Source of the DNA: Spirochaetota bacterium
GTDB taxonomy: Bacteria; Spirochaetota; UBA4802; JAFGDQ01
Reading direction: 5' to 3'
NCBI GenBank assembly: GCA_016932015.1
Contig: JAFGDQ010000105.1
Location: forward strand, 1-37,672
DNA: 37,672 nucleotides
A program made the translations under genes and the position numbers. The first letter of the stretch is position 1, and the number at the start of each line of letters is the position of its first letter. The notes beneath the pieces were generated by a model. The model was not told the DNA's origin. It saw nothing but the letters and a program-made list of their open reading frames with translations, and made no database searches. Below are positions 16,102 through 26,200 of the stretch, one piece after another.

Positions 16102-18018
16102 ATGAATAAGACCGGTAAGAATATCGCCTTGGTACTTCTGATAGTTATGCTGGTGATAGCAATTTATAAAATGAATGACATCAATAAAAAGGATGTTGAA
16201 TCACTGCAGTACAGTGACTTTATTAAGAAGGTCCATGACAGTAAGGTCAGGGGGGTCACAATCAGAGGCGGAGCAAAAATAGAAGGCCAGTATGTAAAAG
16301 GCGATAAAGTTTTTCACTTCGAAACCGTAATTCCATACAGTGATCCTGAACTTATAAAAACGCTTATAGCAAACAATGTGGAGATTGAAGGCCAGGAAGC
16401 AGATGATAATGCCTTTATGAAGGGGCTGCTGAGTTTCCTTCCATGGCTGATTTTTCTCGGACTTATCTGGTTCATAATGATGCGGCAGATACAGGCTACA
16501 GGCACAAAGGCAATGTCCTTTGGAAAGAGCAGGGCAAAAATGAGCCCTGAAACGAAGAATAAAGTCACATTTGCTGATGTCGCTGGTGTTGATGAAGCCA
16601 AGGAGGAACTTAGCGAGGTTATCGATTTTTTAAAGGAGCCGAAAAAATTCGCAGGAATTGGAGCGAAAATTCCCAAAGGCGTATTGCTTATGGGATCGCC
16701 CGGTACCGGTAAAACTCTTCTTGCAAGAGCAATCGCAGGAGAAGCCGACGTACCGTTTTTTTCAATCAGCGGATCGGATTTTGTTGAGATGTTTGTTGGA
16801 GTGGGTGCTTCCAGAGTCAGAGATCTTTTTGATCAGGGCAAAAAAAGCGCTCCATGTATAATATTCATTGATGAAATCGACGCAGTAGGGCGTCTCCGGG
16901 GAGCCGGACTTGGCGGAGGACATGACGAAAGAGAACAGACTCTGAACCAGCTTCTTGTTGAGATGGATGGATTCGATACAAACGATGGTGTGATAATAAT
17001 TGCGGCTACAAACAGGCCGGATATTCTCGATCCTGCGCTTTTAAGACCGGGAAGGTTCGACAGACAGGTTGTGGTTGATGTTCCTGATGTAAGAGGACGT
17101 GAGAAGATTCTTGCGGTTCATTCCAAGAAAGTACCATTATCAAGAGAAGTTGACCTGAAGGTAATTGCAAGGGGAACTCCCGGTTTCACCGGAGCTGATC
17201 TCGCTAATCTTGTTAACGAAGCTGCTCTTTTAACAGCAAGAAGAAACAAGAAACGTGTATCAATGCTGGAAATGGAGGAAGCCAAGGATAAGGTAATGAT
17301 GGGGCCCGAGAGAAGATCCGTGATTATTTCAGATGATGAAAAAGAGATTATTGCCTTCCATGAAGCCGGTCACACTATTCTCGGACTGCTTCTTCCCGGA
17401 GCTGACCCTGTGCATAAAGTGACAATAATACCCAGGGGAAGGGCTCTCGGACTTACAATGAATCTGCCTAAAGAGGATAAGCATCTTCACTCGAAATCCT
17501 ACTGGCTGAATCAGATCATTCAGCTTTACGGCGGACATATTGTTGAAAAACTGCAGTTTAATGATGTCACAACCGGTTCCAGCAATGACCTTGAAAGAGC
17601 AACCGATATTGCCAGAAGGATGATATGCGAATGGGGTATGAGTGAAAATCTCGGATCTTTGACATTCGGGAAAAAGAATGAACAGATTTTCCTGGGTCGG
17701 GAAATATCTCAGCACAGGGATTACAGTGAAGCTACTGCAGAGCAAATTGACAGGGAAGTTAAATCAATACTCAAGGAATGTGAGGATAAGGCACGTAAAC
17801 TGTTAACAGACAATAAAGCAAAGTGTGAAAAAATCGCCAGATATTTAATTGAAAGAGAAAGTCTGAACGCGGATGAAATTAAAAAGGTAATGGATGGTGA
17901 AGAACTTCCGCCGTTGCCTTTGTCGGCAAAAACAAAAAACGGCAAAACAGATAAGGAAACAAAAGAGGAAAAATCAGAAACAATTAATGATAAAAAATTC
18001 CGTCCGGCTGAATCGTAA
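16102..18018 (+). CDS. ftsH: ATP-dependent zinc metalloprotease FtsH
   Basis: A hexameric inner-membrane AAA+ protease that degrades membrane and regulatory proteins. At 638 residues it is full length. Transmembrane segments lie near residues 8-22 and 111-127, flanking the periplasmic domain. The AAA domain has Walker A GSPGTGKT (198-205), Walker [10 protein letters not shown] near 254-262 and the second region of homology [20 protein letters not shown]. The zinc protease site is H420-E-A-G-H424. A Lys/Glu-rich tail ends the protein. The ATG at 16102 has a clear TAGGAG ribosome-binding site. A palindromic region upstream may regulate it. Confidence 0.97.
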   Translation: MNKTGKNIALVLLIVMLVIAIYKMNDINKKDVESLQYSDFIKKVHDSKVRGVTIRGGAKIEGQYVKGDKVFHFETVIPYSDPELIKTLIANNVEIEGQEADDNAFMKGLLSFLPWLIFLGLIWFIMMRQIQATGTKAMSFGKSRAKMSPETKNKVTFADVAGVDEAKEELSEVIDFLKEPKKFAGIGAKIPKGVLLMGSPGTGKTLLARAIAGEADVPFFSISGSDFVEMFVGVGASRVRDLFDQGKKSAPCIIFIDEIDAVGRLRGAGLGGGHDEREQTLNQLLVEMDGFDTNDGVIIIAATNRPDILDPALLRPGRFDRQVVVDVPDVRGREKILAVHSKKVPLSREVDLKVIARGTPGFTGADLANLVNEAALLTARRNKKRVSMLEMEEAKDKVMMGPERRSVIISDDEKEIIAFHEAGHTILGLLLPGADPVHKVTIIPRGRALGLTMNLPKEDKHLHSKSYWLNQIIQLYGGHIVEKLQFNDVTTGSSNDLERATDIARRMICEWGMSENLGSLTFGKKNEQIFLGREISQHRDYSEATAEQIDREVKSILKECEDKARKLLTDNKAKCEKIARYLIERESLNADEIKKVMDGEELPPLPLSAKTKNGKTDKETKEEKSETINDKKFRPAES

Positions 18019-18143
18019 ATATCTTTGAAATCAGTATTAAATTATTTATATGCTTGCGGGAATTTCGTGGACAATTTTACATTTATATGATAATTCATTA
18101 TAAGATATACCTGGAATTTATTTTTTTATAAAGGTTGAATTAT

Positions 18144-19205
18144 ATGAGTTCTGATAATATAGATGATATACTCTCCGACATTGATGACGAGGGGGGAGCA
18201 TCAGAAGTCCTTAAGGATTTACAAAAAGATAAAGGGAAACCGCTGTCTTCCCCCGTTGAGCATCTGAAAGCCAAGCTGGAAAATAAACTTGAAGAAGATA
18301 TATCTTTTTTATATGAAGTCGATTCTCAAACTTCCGATGTAAATGCTTCTTCAGATATTGACAGTTACACAGAAATTCCTGTAGAAGATATCGGGGAAGA
18401 TGAGCAGAAAAATAATGCGGAAATCGAACAGCTGCAAAAGGGATTATCTTCTGAAAAAAAAATAACTGGAATTAAACCTGCGGAATTAAAAGTAAAAGGA
18501 ACAAGAACCTGGAATACCAGGGAGCCGTATACAGCACCAGTAAATACTGATGCATTGAAAACGGATTATGAAGATCTGCATCAGTCCTTCTTTTTTATTA
18601 AATCAAATGTGAATGAATCTGAAATAATCGGTGAAATGAAGAGAACCATGTTTAAGTTTATGAGAGGTTCCTCCAGGGATATATTAAATGATTATTCGGA
18701 TTTCATCTATAAAATTATTTCCGATACTACAGCTAAATTATGTAAAGATTTTAATTTCAGTGAAAATGTACTGCCTTTCTTTGTCTATCATTTAGGAGTC
18801 TTTACACTTTACAATGTTGTTATTGATTATCTTAAAGCAAACAAAGCCGGATTCTGTTTTAAACTTTCATCTGAAAGCAAAGTAATGAGATACATTCCTT
18901 CTGAATTCGTAAAGGAAATGACGATAAAATGGCATAATGATCATATATTTCCCGAAGAGTTCTCATTTGACGGTATTCTTGAGTTTAATGAATTAAAAAG
19001 AAAAATATCAGAACTCTATACAGATGATATTGAAAATAAGAATCATCAAATTGATGTTATGATTGAAAAATCAAATGCGGAATCGGTTTCACGTATTGAA
19101 AGGGAAAAAATCTTCAAAAGTAAATGGACCGAATTGTTCGGAAGAGACAGGATTATTGTATATAACAGGTTTCTTGAACGTACTGTTTTTAAAGGGAAAG
19201 CCTGA
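18144..19205 (+). CDS. Unrecognised acidic cytosolic protein
   Basis: About 353 residues, no signal peptide or membrane helices. The first ~110 residues are acidic and probably disordered (DDILSDIDDEGG, many Ser, Asp and Glu). The C-terminal ~220 residues are folded-looking, with alternating helices and aromatic clusters (ENVLPFFVYHLGVFTLYNVV) and a charged end (SRIEREKIFKSKWTELFGRD). I do not recognise the family. I chose the ATG at 18144, which has AAGG upstream, rather than the TTG at 18135. It follows ftsH by 125 bases and could be cotranscribed; it converges with recG. No function is suggested. Confidence 0.8.
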   Translation: MSSDNIDDILSDIDDEGGASEVLKDLQKDKGKPLSSPVEHLKAKLENKLEEDISFLYEVDSQTSDVNASSDIDSYTEIPVEDIGEDEQKNNAEIEQLQKGLSSEKKITGIKPAELKVKGTRTWNTREPYTAPVNTDALKTDYEDLHQSFFFIKSNVNESEIIGEMKRTMFKFMRGSSRDILNDYSDFIYKIISDTTAKLCKDFNFSENVLPFFVYHLGVFTLYNVVIDYLKANKAGFCFKLSSESKVMRYIPSEFVKEMTIKWHNDHIFPEEFSFDGILEFNELKRKISELYTDDIENKNHQIDVMIEKSNAESVSRIEREKIFKSKWTELFGRDRIIVYNRFLERTVFKGKA

Positions 19206-19263
19206 ATAAAATAATCCTGAAAACAGATATCATTAGCTTCCGGCTTCTGCCAGTTTAATAATA

Positions 19264-21363
19264 TCAGGATAAAATTGAAAGCACTCTTTTTGTCCTTATC
19301 CCGTTTAACAAAGGGGATAGTCTCAGGTCTTTCTGAAGGTCGTCGAATTTCTGATGTACATTATCTATTCCTGATACTATTTCCTCCGCCTCTTTTTTTG
19401 CCTCAATTATCAGGTCAATATCCGAGACTATATCTGCGAACTCAAAACCTGAAGCGTAACCGTGTTGCCTGCTGCCTATTATATTTCCTGCTCCTCTTTG
19501 TCTCAGATCCTGTTCTGATATCTGAAAGCCGTCGTTAAGTGATACTATTGTATTTATTCTTTCAAGGGATTCATTTGAAACATTATCAGCGTATATCAGG
19601 GCGCAGAAGGACTGGTGTTTTCCTCTGCCGACCCGGCCTCTAAGCTGATGAAGCTGTGCAAGGCCGAATCTCTCGGCGTGTTCAATTACCATTATTGTCG
19701 CATTGGGAACATCAACACCAACCTCAATCACAGTTGTAGAAACAAGAATATCAGTATCGCCCTGTTTGAATTTCTGCATGACAGTTTCCTTCTCTTCAGA
19801 GGACATTTTGCCGTGAAGCAATTCCACTATTCTTTCCGGGAAAACATCATTTTTTAATTTTTCATATTCCTGTACAGCTGACTTCAGATCCACTTTCTCT
19901 GATTCCTGAATAAGCGGCAATACTACATAAACCTGCCTGCCCTGTGAAATGTATTTTTTGATGGAGTTATAGACGCTTCTGATTTTTGATTCAGGGAAAG
20001 ACATTGTTGTAATGGGGAGTCTGTCAGCAGGCTTTTCTTTAATGTACGAAACATCGAGATCTCCGTAAATAGTCATTGAAAGCGACCTTGGTATTGGTGT
20101 GGCAGTCATTATAAGAAGGTCTGTGCACTTTCCTTTCTCTCTGAGTTTTGCTCTCTGGTTTACACCGAATTTATGCTGTTCATCTATTATTATTAGTCCT
20201 AATTTTTTAAAGATAACCTTTTCCTGTATCAGCGCGTGTGTTCCGATTATTATATCAGTATTTCCTTCGGAAATGTCTTTATATATGGCATTTTTTTCTT
20301 TTGCAGATAAATTGCCTTTTAATAAAGCAAAATTTATTCCGGACGGAATAAATTGAGAAAGTGTATCGTAATGCTGAACTGCAAGTACTTCGGTAGGTGC
20401 CATAAACGCAACCTGGTCACCTCTGCCGTAAGCAAGCAGGGAAGCGGCAATTGATACTAAAGTTTTACCGCTTCCAACGTCTCCCTGTAAAAGCCTGTTC
20501 ATAGGGAAAGGATTTTTCAGATCGGTTTCAATCTCTGTAATGGCATTCTGCTGGTCTCCGGTTAAATCAAACGGAAGGCTTTTAATAAAGTCTTTATAGT
20601 AAGTATCATTAATGCTTCTTTCATCACTGAATAAATTTTCTTCCATAGTATATTTTTTTGAGACAGCAAGATAATACTGAAGAAAAAAAAGTTCATTAAA
20701 AGAGAGCCGTCTTCTTGCAGATTCCGCTGCCTCAAGAGATTCCGGGAAATGTATCGAAAAAATTGCTTCTTTTAAGGACATAAGTGAAAGTTTTTTTAAT
20801 ACACTTTTATTCAGCGGATCATTAACAAATTCAATACAGGAGTCAATAAGCGATCGTATAATTCTTCTGAAACCTCTTGAATCGAGTCCGAGTTTTTTCA
20901 GCTTTTCAGTTGATCTGTAAAGAGGTATTACTCTGCCGGTATTGATTGATTTAATCCGGGAGTCTTCATCTATAAAATCGAAATCAGGATGAACAATTTG
21001 TTTCTGCCTGTAAAACTCAACATTGCCGGAAAACAGAACGAATTCCCCCGGCGTGAAAATTTTTTTAAAATAATTTAAAGAGTTAAAGAATATGCCTGAT
21101 ATTGTATCTGTACCGTCATCGATAATAACTTCGAGATATTTCCGGTTTCTGCCATTGATAACCGCATCAACAACATTACCGCCGACAGTAACGGTTTCGT
21201 TGGCAAATGTGTCCTTTATGGCTTTAAAAGCGGATCTGTCCAGATACTTTCTGGGGCCGAAATATAAAAGGTCTTCAACTGTTTCTATGCCAAGTTCATT
21301 TTTTATCACTTCGGCTTTTTTAGGGCCTATGCCCTTTATAAAATGTATTTCTTTTTCAAGCAT
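19264..21363 (-). CDS. recG: ATP-dependent DNA helicase RecG
   Basis: RecG unwinds branched DNA such as stalled forks, R-loops and Holliday junctions. At 699 residues it is of normal size. The N-terminal wedge/OB-fold region begins with a helix-hairpin-helix-like IKGIGPKKAEVIKNELGI. The helicase core has QGDVGSGKT near 292-300, MAPTEVLAVQHY, GTHALIQE, IIDEQHKFGVNQR near 390, MTATPIPRSL, and in the second lobe STTVIEVGVDVPNA and QLHQLRGRVGRG. The closing RQRGAGNIIGSRQHG and the DLRLSPLL tail are typical. It is divergent from the gene at 21546 and convergent with the acidic protein gene. Confidence 0.96.
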   Translation of the reverse strand: MLEKEIHFIKGIGPKKAEVIKNELGIETVEDLLYFGPRKYLDRSAFKAIKDTFANETVTVGGNVVDAVINGRNRKYLEVIIDDGTDTISGIFFNSLNYFKKIFTPGEFVLFSGNVEFYRQKQIVHPDFDFIDEDSRIKSINTGRVIPLYRSTEKLKKLGLDSRGFRRIIRSLIDSCIEFVNDPLNKSVLKKLSLMSLKEAIFSIHFPESLEAAESARRRLSFNELFFLQYYLAVSKKYTMEENLFSDERSINDTYYKDFIKSLPFDLTGDQQNAITEIETDLKNPFPMNRLLQGDVGSGKTLVSIAASLLAYGRGDQVAFMAPTEVLAVQHYDTLSQFIPSGINFALLKGNLSAKEKNAIYKDISEGNTDIIIGTHALIQEKVIFKKLGLIIIDEQHKFGVNQRAKLREKGKCTDLLIMTATPIPRSLSMTIYGDLDVSYIKEKPADRLPITTMSFPESKIRSVYNSIKKYISQGRQVYVVLPLIQESEKVDLKSAVQEYEKLKNDVFPERIVELLHGKMSSEEKETVMQKFKQGDTDILVSTTVIEVGVDVPNATIMVIEHAERFGLAQLHQLRGRVGRGKHQSFCALIYADNVSNESLERINTIVSLNDGFQISEQDLRQRGAGNIIGSRQHGYASGFEFADIVSDIDLIIEAKKEAEEIVSGIDNVHQKFDDLQKDLRLSPLLNGIRTKRVLSILS

Positions 21364-21545
21364 AATTGTATTATTTATATCTTGCTTTTTATTAAAAATA
21401 GTATTAAAATAAAACAGGTTTAATGATTAATTCTTACCGTTTTAGATAGCAATATAATTTTGTTTATTATTTTATTCCTTCAATCGCAGCGAAATGTAAA
21501 GTCATTAAATGAATTTATCTTTTGGATCAGTAAAGGAGATCAAAT

Positions 21546-22640
21546 ATGCCTCCGGCAATAGAGTCCATTACCGACAGAAGATTATTCCAGAATATTTTAC
21601 AGAAATTATTTATCAATAAAATTTCCTTTATCCGCAGCTCTCACGGGAATATTGAGGTTAAGTTTATTGAAGCGGAAAAAGGTCTCGTAAAAATACAGAT
21701 TCCGGAAATCGTACAGGAACCTAAAAACTGCATGGCCTTTACTAGGCAGGGAAATAATGTAATATTTGCTTATCTGAAATATTGTGAACAAAAAACAAAT
21801 AATATATATGTGTTTAATCCCGCCAAGTTTCAGGTTATATCTACCAGCCGCAGTGATGAGAGACAATATATTGCCGGGGCTTCTGAAAACAGATATATAT
21901 TGTACGCTACAAATCTGATTTCGGAAATTACAATGAATAAATCACTGAGTTATCAGAATGAGAAGCTTTTACGCATAAAAGAAATAATTGAATATAATGT
22001 GAAAAACGAATATGACAATTTCCGGATATTCTTTTTTAATGAGGATCCGCATGATACACGAATGAAGTATTTTCGTACAAACAGAACTCCCATATTTATT
22101 CCTGATATTACTTCCCCTGATGCTGACACTTCCGAGGATTATAAAAACTATATAAATTTTATTTATAATTCAGACCTTTTTTTAAATAAAAATAAAATGT
22201 TAGTGTCTGAAATTTCTGTCCCCGTCTATTTTGATTCAAAAATTCCTTACGGATATATTCAGGCAAATAAAAGTAAACCTTTTACTGCCTCTTCTGTTGC
22301 ATCGTTAAAAAGACTCGCAACTTTAATAGATGACCTTATCAGAAAGAATAAATTGTTTCCTGCTTTGCCGGACAAAATGCTTATTTCCGATTTATCGAAA
22401 AAAGGAATAGGTATCGTTTTTAAAAATGCGAATTATATTCCCTATTATAAAAAAGACACTTTTGTATCTCTTGATATTATGCTTCCTGCCTTAAAAAAAG
22501 CTTCTCTGCTTGCTGATGTGAAACATCTGGAAATGATGCGGAACAAAATCATAAAAGTCGGATTTGAAATAATGGATATGGATACAGCAAGTATGAAAAA
22601 TTATGAGCGCTTTCTTGGTTCAATTCATGCAGCAGTTTAA
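21546..22640 (+). CDS. Putative DUF1577-like, PilZ-related protein
   Basis: A 364-residue cytosolic protein preceded by a good AAGGAG ribosome-binding site. The layout resembles the DUF1577 proteins of Leptospira: an N-terminal beta-rich module (about 1-110, LFINKISFIRSSHGNIEV and on), a central region with a GAF-like segment ending SEISVPVYFDSKIPYGYIQA, and a C-terminal beta-rich piece (ISDLSKKGIGIVFKN, then VSLDIML). The motif DLSKKGIGI near residue 285 matches the D-x-S-x-x-G signature of PilZ domains, which bind cyclic di-GMP. A second-messenger role is therefore plausible but unproven; the RxxxR partner motif is not clear. It is divergent from recG. Confidence 0.6.
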   Translation: MPPAIESITDRRLFQNILQKLFINKISFIRSSHGNIEVKFIEAEKGLVKIQIPEIVQEPKNCMAFTRQGNNVIFAYLKYCEQKTNNIYVFNPAKFQVISTSRSDERQYIAGASENRYILYATNLISEITMNKSLSYQNEKLLRIKEIIEYNVKNEYDNFRIFFFNEDPHDTRMKYFRTNRTPIFIPDITSPDADTSEDYKNYINFIYNSDLFLNKNKMLVSEISVPVYFDSKIPYGYIQANKSKPFTASSVASLKRLATLIDDLIRKNKLFPALPDKMLISDLSKKGIGIVFKNANYIPYYKKDTFVSLDIMLPALKKASLLADVKHLEMMRNKIIKVGFEIMDMDTASMKNYERFLGSIHAAV

Positions 22641-22851
22641 TCTCTTTCGGACTAATTCCCCGCGGCCTGCCGCCGCAGAAGGATCTTTCAGGTGTTGATA
22701 CCCCTCTGTTTTCGGAGAGTTTGTTCATTTTCAGCACATCTCATCATTATACAAATATTAAAAAAAAAGCATTTCATGTCCTGTACTGATTGTTAATGCC
22801 ATTAATTCGGTAAGTGCTGTACAGGAAAAAGTTTTTGACTTTTTCGTGTAT

Positions 22852-23406
22852 ATGCCGTTTATCTCATTTATGAATGAGAAAATACCTCAAATTGCTTTAA
22901 ACAGAGAAAAACTGAACACCTACCTTCTTCTGTTCGGTCTCAGGGAAAATTTTTCCCTGGAGGAACTTTCCGCTTCGTACCGTGTACTGGCTAAACTTAA
23001 TCATCCGGATATAAGTAAAGAAGATAATTCTATTGAGGCAATGACTGAGATAAACGAGGGGTATCATTTTCTGAAAGAGGTCTTATCTTCCGGTGCATTG
23101 ACCCTTCAGACTGATAATGCTGGTCAGAGAACTGACAGGGAAACCTGGCAATCCGGCGGGAAATTCAGTCCTGAGGATATTTTTTATAATCAGTATAAAA
23201 AAGGATTCACAATACTTAAAAAGTCGTTTGAATTATATTATGGAGATAATGAAGATAAATCACTCGCAGGAAATGTCGATTATCTTAAAAAGGAACTGCT
23301 GCGGGCAAAGATTGAATTTTCAACACTGATAAATGATTTGCCCTATAATCAATGGGTCAATGATGCTATAGATAAAATTAACAGCATAAACAAGTGGCTT
23401 GATTAG
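22852..23406 (+). CDS. J-domain protein, short
   Basis: About 184 residues. An N-terminal J domain is recognisable: LLLFGLRENFSLEELSASYR, then LAKLNHPDISKED with the HPD motif at 51-53, then INEGYHFLKEVL. J domains stimulate the ATPase of DnaK-type chaperones. The rest is helical and lacks the Gly/Phe and zinc-finger regions of DnaJ, so this is a specialised co-chaperone. The start is uncertain: no Shine-Dalgarno is evident for the ATG at 22852, and a GTG at 22846 or ATG at 22870 are alternatives. The 3' end nearly touches the convergent gene at 23409. The 211 bases upstream hold no recognisable gene. Confidence 0.8.
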   Translation: MPFISFMNEKIPQIALNREKLNTYLLLFGLRENFSLEELSASYRVLAKLNHPDISKEDNSIEAMTEINEGYHFLKEVLSSGALTLQTDNAGQRTDRETWQSGGKFSPEDIFYNQYKKGFTILKKSFELYYGDNEDKSLAGNVDYLKKELLRAKIEFSTLINDLPYNQWVNDAIDKINSINKWLD

Positions 23407-23408
23407 GA

Positions 23409-24107
23409 TCAGTTTCCTGCTGCGACAACTCTTTCAAGCTTCTGTTTTTTACCTGCAATCCTTTTTATATGATCATCAATTATTTTTCTGTAATTTAAAT
23501 CTTCGTTTATTATTGAATATCGTTCAGATTCAATAAATCCCAGATCAGTAGTTATTTTTATCCGGCTTGCATCGAGTGCGTATTTTCTCGCGTTTTCCCA
23601 GTATGGAATTGCGTCTATGTAAAAATTCTCCGCTATATCAAGACTCTCTCTGATTTCCTTTGCGAATTCGGCACTGTAAAAATGTATTTTTATCATATCA
23701 TATCTTGAGGCAATACGCATATAATTTCGTAAAATAAGGATATTGATATGCATGAACATTAGTTTGCGGTATTTTAAATATTCTTCTTCAGATTCCACCT
23801 TAACAATAGCCAGAGAAGGGTGCCTGAATTTTGAATTTAACGCGGTTTTCATTCTTTCAATATTTTTTCTGAGAGAGTTTTCATTGTAATACTGTTTCAT
23901 CCCGTATAATTCGTAGTAATCTTCAAGATAATGGGGAACTGTTTTATAATGAAGCCTGACTTTTGGAATATAATCAGAGAAGGGAACATATTTATCCTTT
24001 TCTTTGTCAAAATACTGATATTGATAATCTTCAGCTTTCAGCACTCCGGTGAGCAAAAACCATATCAGAAAAACGGATGAACATTTAATTATGTTGACTT
24101 GTTTCAT
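23409..24107 (-). CDS. Secreted protein of unknown function
   Basis: A 232-residue product with a signal peptide: basic MKQVNIIK, hydrophobic SSVFLIWFLLTG, then VLKAEDYQ with probable cleavage near LKA. The mature part is helical and rich in Tyr, Lys and Glu, with repeated helix-hairpin features (YLEDYYELYGMKQYY, then MKTALNSKFRHPS, then IRESLDIAENFYIDAIPYW) suggestive of a solenoid of TPR-like helices. I do not recognise the family. It is probably periplasmic. It is convergent with the short J-domain gene; 212 bases separate its start from the next gene on the same strand. Confidence 0.75.
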   Translation of the reverse strand: MKQVNIIKCSSVFLIWFLLTGVLKAEDYQYQYFDKEKDKYVPFSDYIPKVRLHYKTVPHYLEDYYELYGMKQYYNENSLRKNIERMKTALNSKFRHPSLAIVKVESEEEYLKYRKLMFMHINILILRNYMRIASRYDMIKIHFYSAEFAKEIRESLDIAENFYIDAIPYWENARKYALDASRIKITTDLGFIESERYSIINEDLNYRKIIDDHIKRIAGKKQKLERVVAAGN

Positions 24108-24319
24108 TAAAAAAGCGTCCTGTATTTGCGGCGGAAATCTGCGTCCTTCCAGGTGCCGGTTGATTCCCGGTAAATCAGTAATTGCAAATTAATAAGTGTC
24201 TATTTGATTATCGGAATCATATTACTCAATATTGAATTATTAGTTTTTATTTAATTTCAGGGAAGAATATTGTCTGCTGTATTAAAAAATCAGTTTTATA
24301 CTGCGTAAATTGCACAGGT

Positions 24320-25246
24320 TTATTTTTTGTCCCGGTATTCAGAGAAGAAGAGATAGAGGTAATCTTTAAGCGATAATACATACTGCAGCTTAATTTTTGT
24401 CTCTACAGCCCATGTTGAGTGAGGGTATCTGTTTAAGGTATTTTTAAACTGTAGTTCTGATTTCAGAATAAGGCTTTCGGCAATATTTTTTTTGAAAAAG
24501 CCTCTGTTATGTCTGTCGTAGAATATTTCCTTTTCACATGGGTGAAGAATATCATCCCCTTTTTTGAACGACCTGTAAGCTTCAATTTCGATTACATCGC
24601 TGTATGAATCAATAATATTTACACATTCGGATGCCATATAAAAATTATAAATCATTGAGCTGAATGTATTGAAATGTTTTATGAAATCCTGATCGTCTGT
24701 AAGTTCTTTTAATCTGTTTATTGAGTGGTAATTTTTTTTCAGGTTGGTGACAATTTTATTGAAAACATTCTTGTTTGATATTTTTTCTCTTCTTGCTATA
24801 TTGTAGATTCCGTACTGAAAATATTTGTACAGTTCATCTTTGGCAGCTTCTCTTATCTTTACGAATTGTGTTGTTAAAATATCAGGATCAATACTCTTTT
24901 CAATATTTTCATAGGGATCATAATATTTTTTTTTACCGGATGTTCCGGATTCGGGTTTCCTAATTTTTTTTTCACGGTCTGATTCGTTTTTTTTCTGAGC
25001 TGTATTCTGAGTATATGCCGGCTGCGCTTTTGGAGCTGCACTTTTAAAGCCTTCCCTGAAACGCAGCTTCATGAGAGTTGTATACGCAGTATTAAGATCT
25101 GCCATGGCATTGTTGGCCCATTCAATGTTCTGGCGGTTCTTATCCGGGTGATATTTATGAGCTAATATCTTAAAGGATTTTTTGATCTCTTCATCTGTGG
25201 CAGTTGCAGGCAGATTAAGAATTTGATAGCATTCTGCAGGATTCAT
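24320..25246 (-). CDS. J-domain protein with a long helical C-terminus
   Basis: A 308-residue protein with a canonical N-terminal J domain: YQILNLPATATDEEIKKSFK, LAHKYHPDKNRQN (HPD at 33-35) and MADLNTAYTTLMKLR. A polar, probably disordered linker (about 75-115, many Lys, Gln and Ser) leads to a ~190-residue helical domain of unknown type, with IREAAKDELYKYFQYGIYNI. It lacks DnaJ's zinc finger. It starts 9 bases after the stop of the lipoprotein gene upstream, so the two form an operon and the start (no Shine-Dalgarno visible) may depend on coupling. It probably recruits DnaK to a specific client; which one is unknown. Confidence 0.85.
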   Translation of the reverse strand: MNPAECYQILNLPATATDEEIKKSFKILAHKYHPDKNRQNIEWANNAMADLNTAYTTLMKLRFREGFKSAAPKAQPAYTQNTAQKKNESDREKKIRKPESGTSGKKKYYDPYENIEKSIDPDILTTQFVKIREAAKDELYKYFQYGIYNIARREKISNKNVFNKIVTNLKKNYHSINRLKELTDDQDFIKHFNTFSSMIYNFYMASECVNIIDSYSDVIEIEAYRSFKKGDDILHPCEKEIFYDRHNRGFFKKNIAESLILKSELQFKNTLNRYPHSTWAVETKIKLQYVLSLKDYLYLFFSEYRDKK

Positions 25247-25255
25247 AACGGTTGT

Positions 25256-26038
25256 TTAATCTGGGTATATTATTACCCAGTCAAGACTGCTGAAAGTAAA
25301 AGGATAGTAAGTATAACTTTTTTCATCAGCGCTAAATTTCATTTTTTTCCGGGCTTTCAGATTTACTTTATCTATTTTATCAAAATATTTATAGGGACTG
25401 TACAAATCAGTCCCTTTTTCGTCTACTCTGTGTTTACCGTCAGTTCCGATTACAACAGCATTTTTTTTAAGGATGGAATTTACAATGTCTGTATTAATTT
25501 GTATTATAAATACACCCCTTACCCGGCCTTCGCTTATATCAGGGTAGGCTGCCAGAATTGACGGATGTCCGTTTTCGTCAGGGAAAAAAGAAACATCTTC
25601 TATATAAAAACCCTTACTGCATCTGTTAAAACAGTCAAGCAGGGCAGTATCCCTGTAATGTTGTTTAATATATTTGCCGAAAATACTGTCATCTTTCATT
25701 GTGTAAATAATCAGGCCGTTTTTATTGATCAGTATCAGATCAGAGTATGTCCCTTCCGTTACTGCCATAATCATTTCAGTAAGGTTTTCTCTTTCAAGAA
25801 TATAGTACTTTTTTCCTCCTGTATCCATTTTCTTCAGATGAGTCAGGTTATCCACCATTTTGTAATCAGATACGATTTTTACCGCCTTTTTAATATCCTC
25901 TTCGCATACACGGAAAAAATTCGTAAGTTCTTCAATCTCCGGAATAACAGCCTGAGGCAGTTCCCGCACCTGTCCTTTGCATCCGATCATCGTAATAATC
26001 AGTGTTAACAGTATTGAACATCTCATCAAATATTTCAT
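25256..26038 (-). CDS. Lipoprotein with a Cache (PDC-like) sensor domain
   Basis: A 260-residue protein with a lipoprotein signal: MKYLMRCSILLTLIITMIGC, with the lipidated Cys at 20. The mature part looks like a dCache/PDC ligand-sensing fold: a long helix (IEELTNFFRVCEEDIKKAVK), then beta strands SDLILINKNGLIIYTMK and SIFGKYI, RGVFIIQINTDIVNSIL, and a closing pair SYTYYPFTFSSLDWVIIYPD. Normally such domains sit outside a membrane kinase or chemoreceptor; here the domain stands alone, tethered by lipid. The ATG at 26038 has AAGGAA upstream. It is in an operon with the J-domain gene that follows. Ligand and signalling partner are unknown. Confidence 0.75.
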   Translation of the reverse strand: MKYLMRCSILLTLIITMIGCKGQVRELPQAVIPEIEELTNFFRVCEEDIKKAVKIVSDYKMVDNLTHLKKMDTGGKKYYILERENLTEMIMAVTEGTYSDLILINKNGLIIYTMKDDSIFGKYIKQHYRDTALLDCFNRCSKGFYIEDVSFFPDENGHPSILAAYPDISEGRVRGVFIIQINTDIVNSILKKNAVVIGTDGKHRVDEKGTDLYSPYKYFDKIDKVNLKARKKMKFSADEKSYTYYPFTFSSLDWVIIYPD

Positions 26039-26200
26039 CAGATAATTTCCTTATGTTTTTTGTCCGTTTTTCTGCAGTTATTTCTCTTTACTGCAGCCGG
26101 TTATTTCTTAAATTACTTCAAAGCTTTACTGAAAGATGTGAACAAAAATTATTTTTGAATATTTATTCCGCATTAAAATAATACTTAATAAACAAGGTGT

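Noticed and set aside
22640..22740. Possible small RNA or antisense gene (G/C-rich patch, minus-strand 62-residue frame)
   Set aside because: The G/C-rich patch has only a weak four-pair hairpin, and the minus-strand frame overlaps the coding end of the gene at 21546 without a start signal. Not enough evidence.
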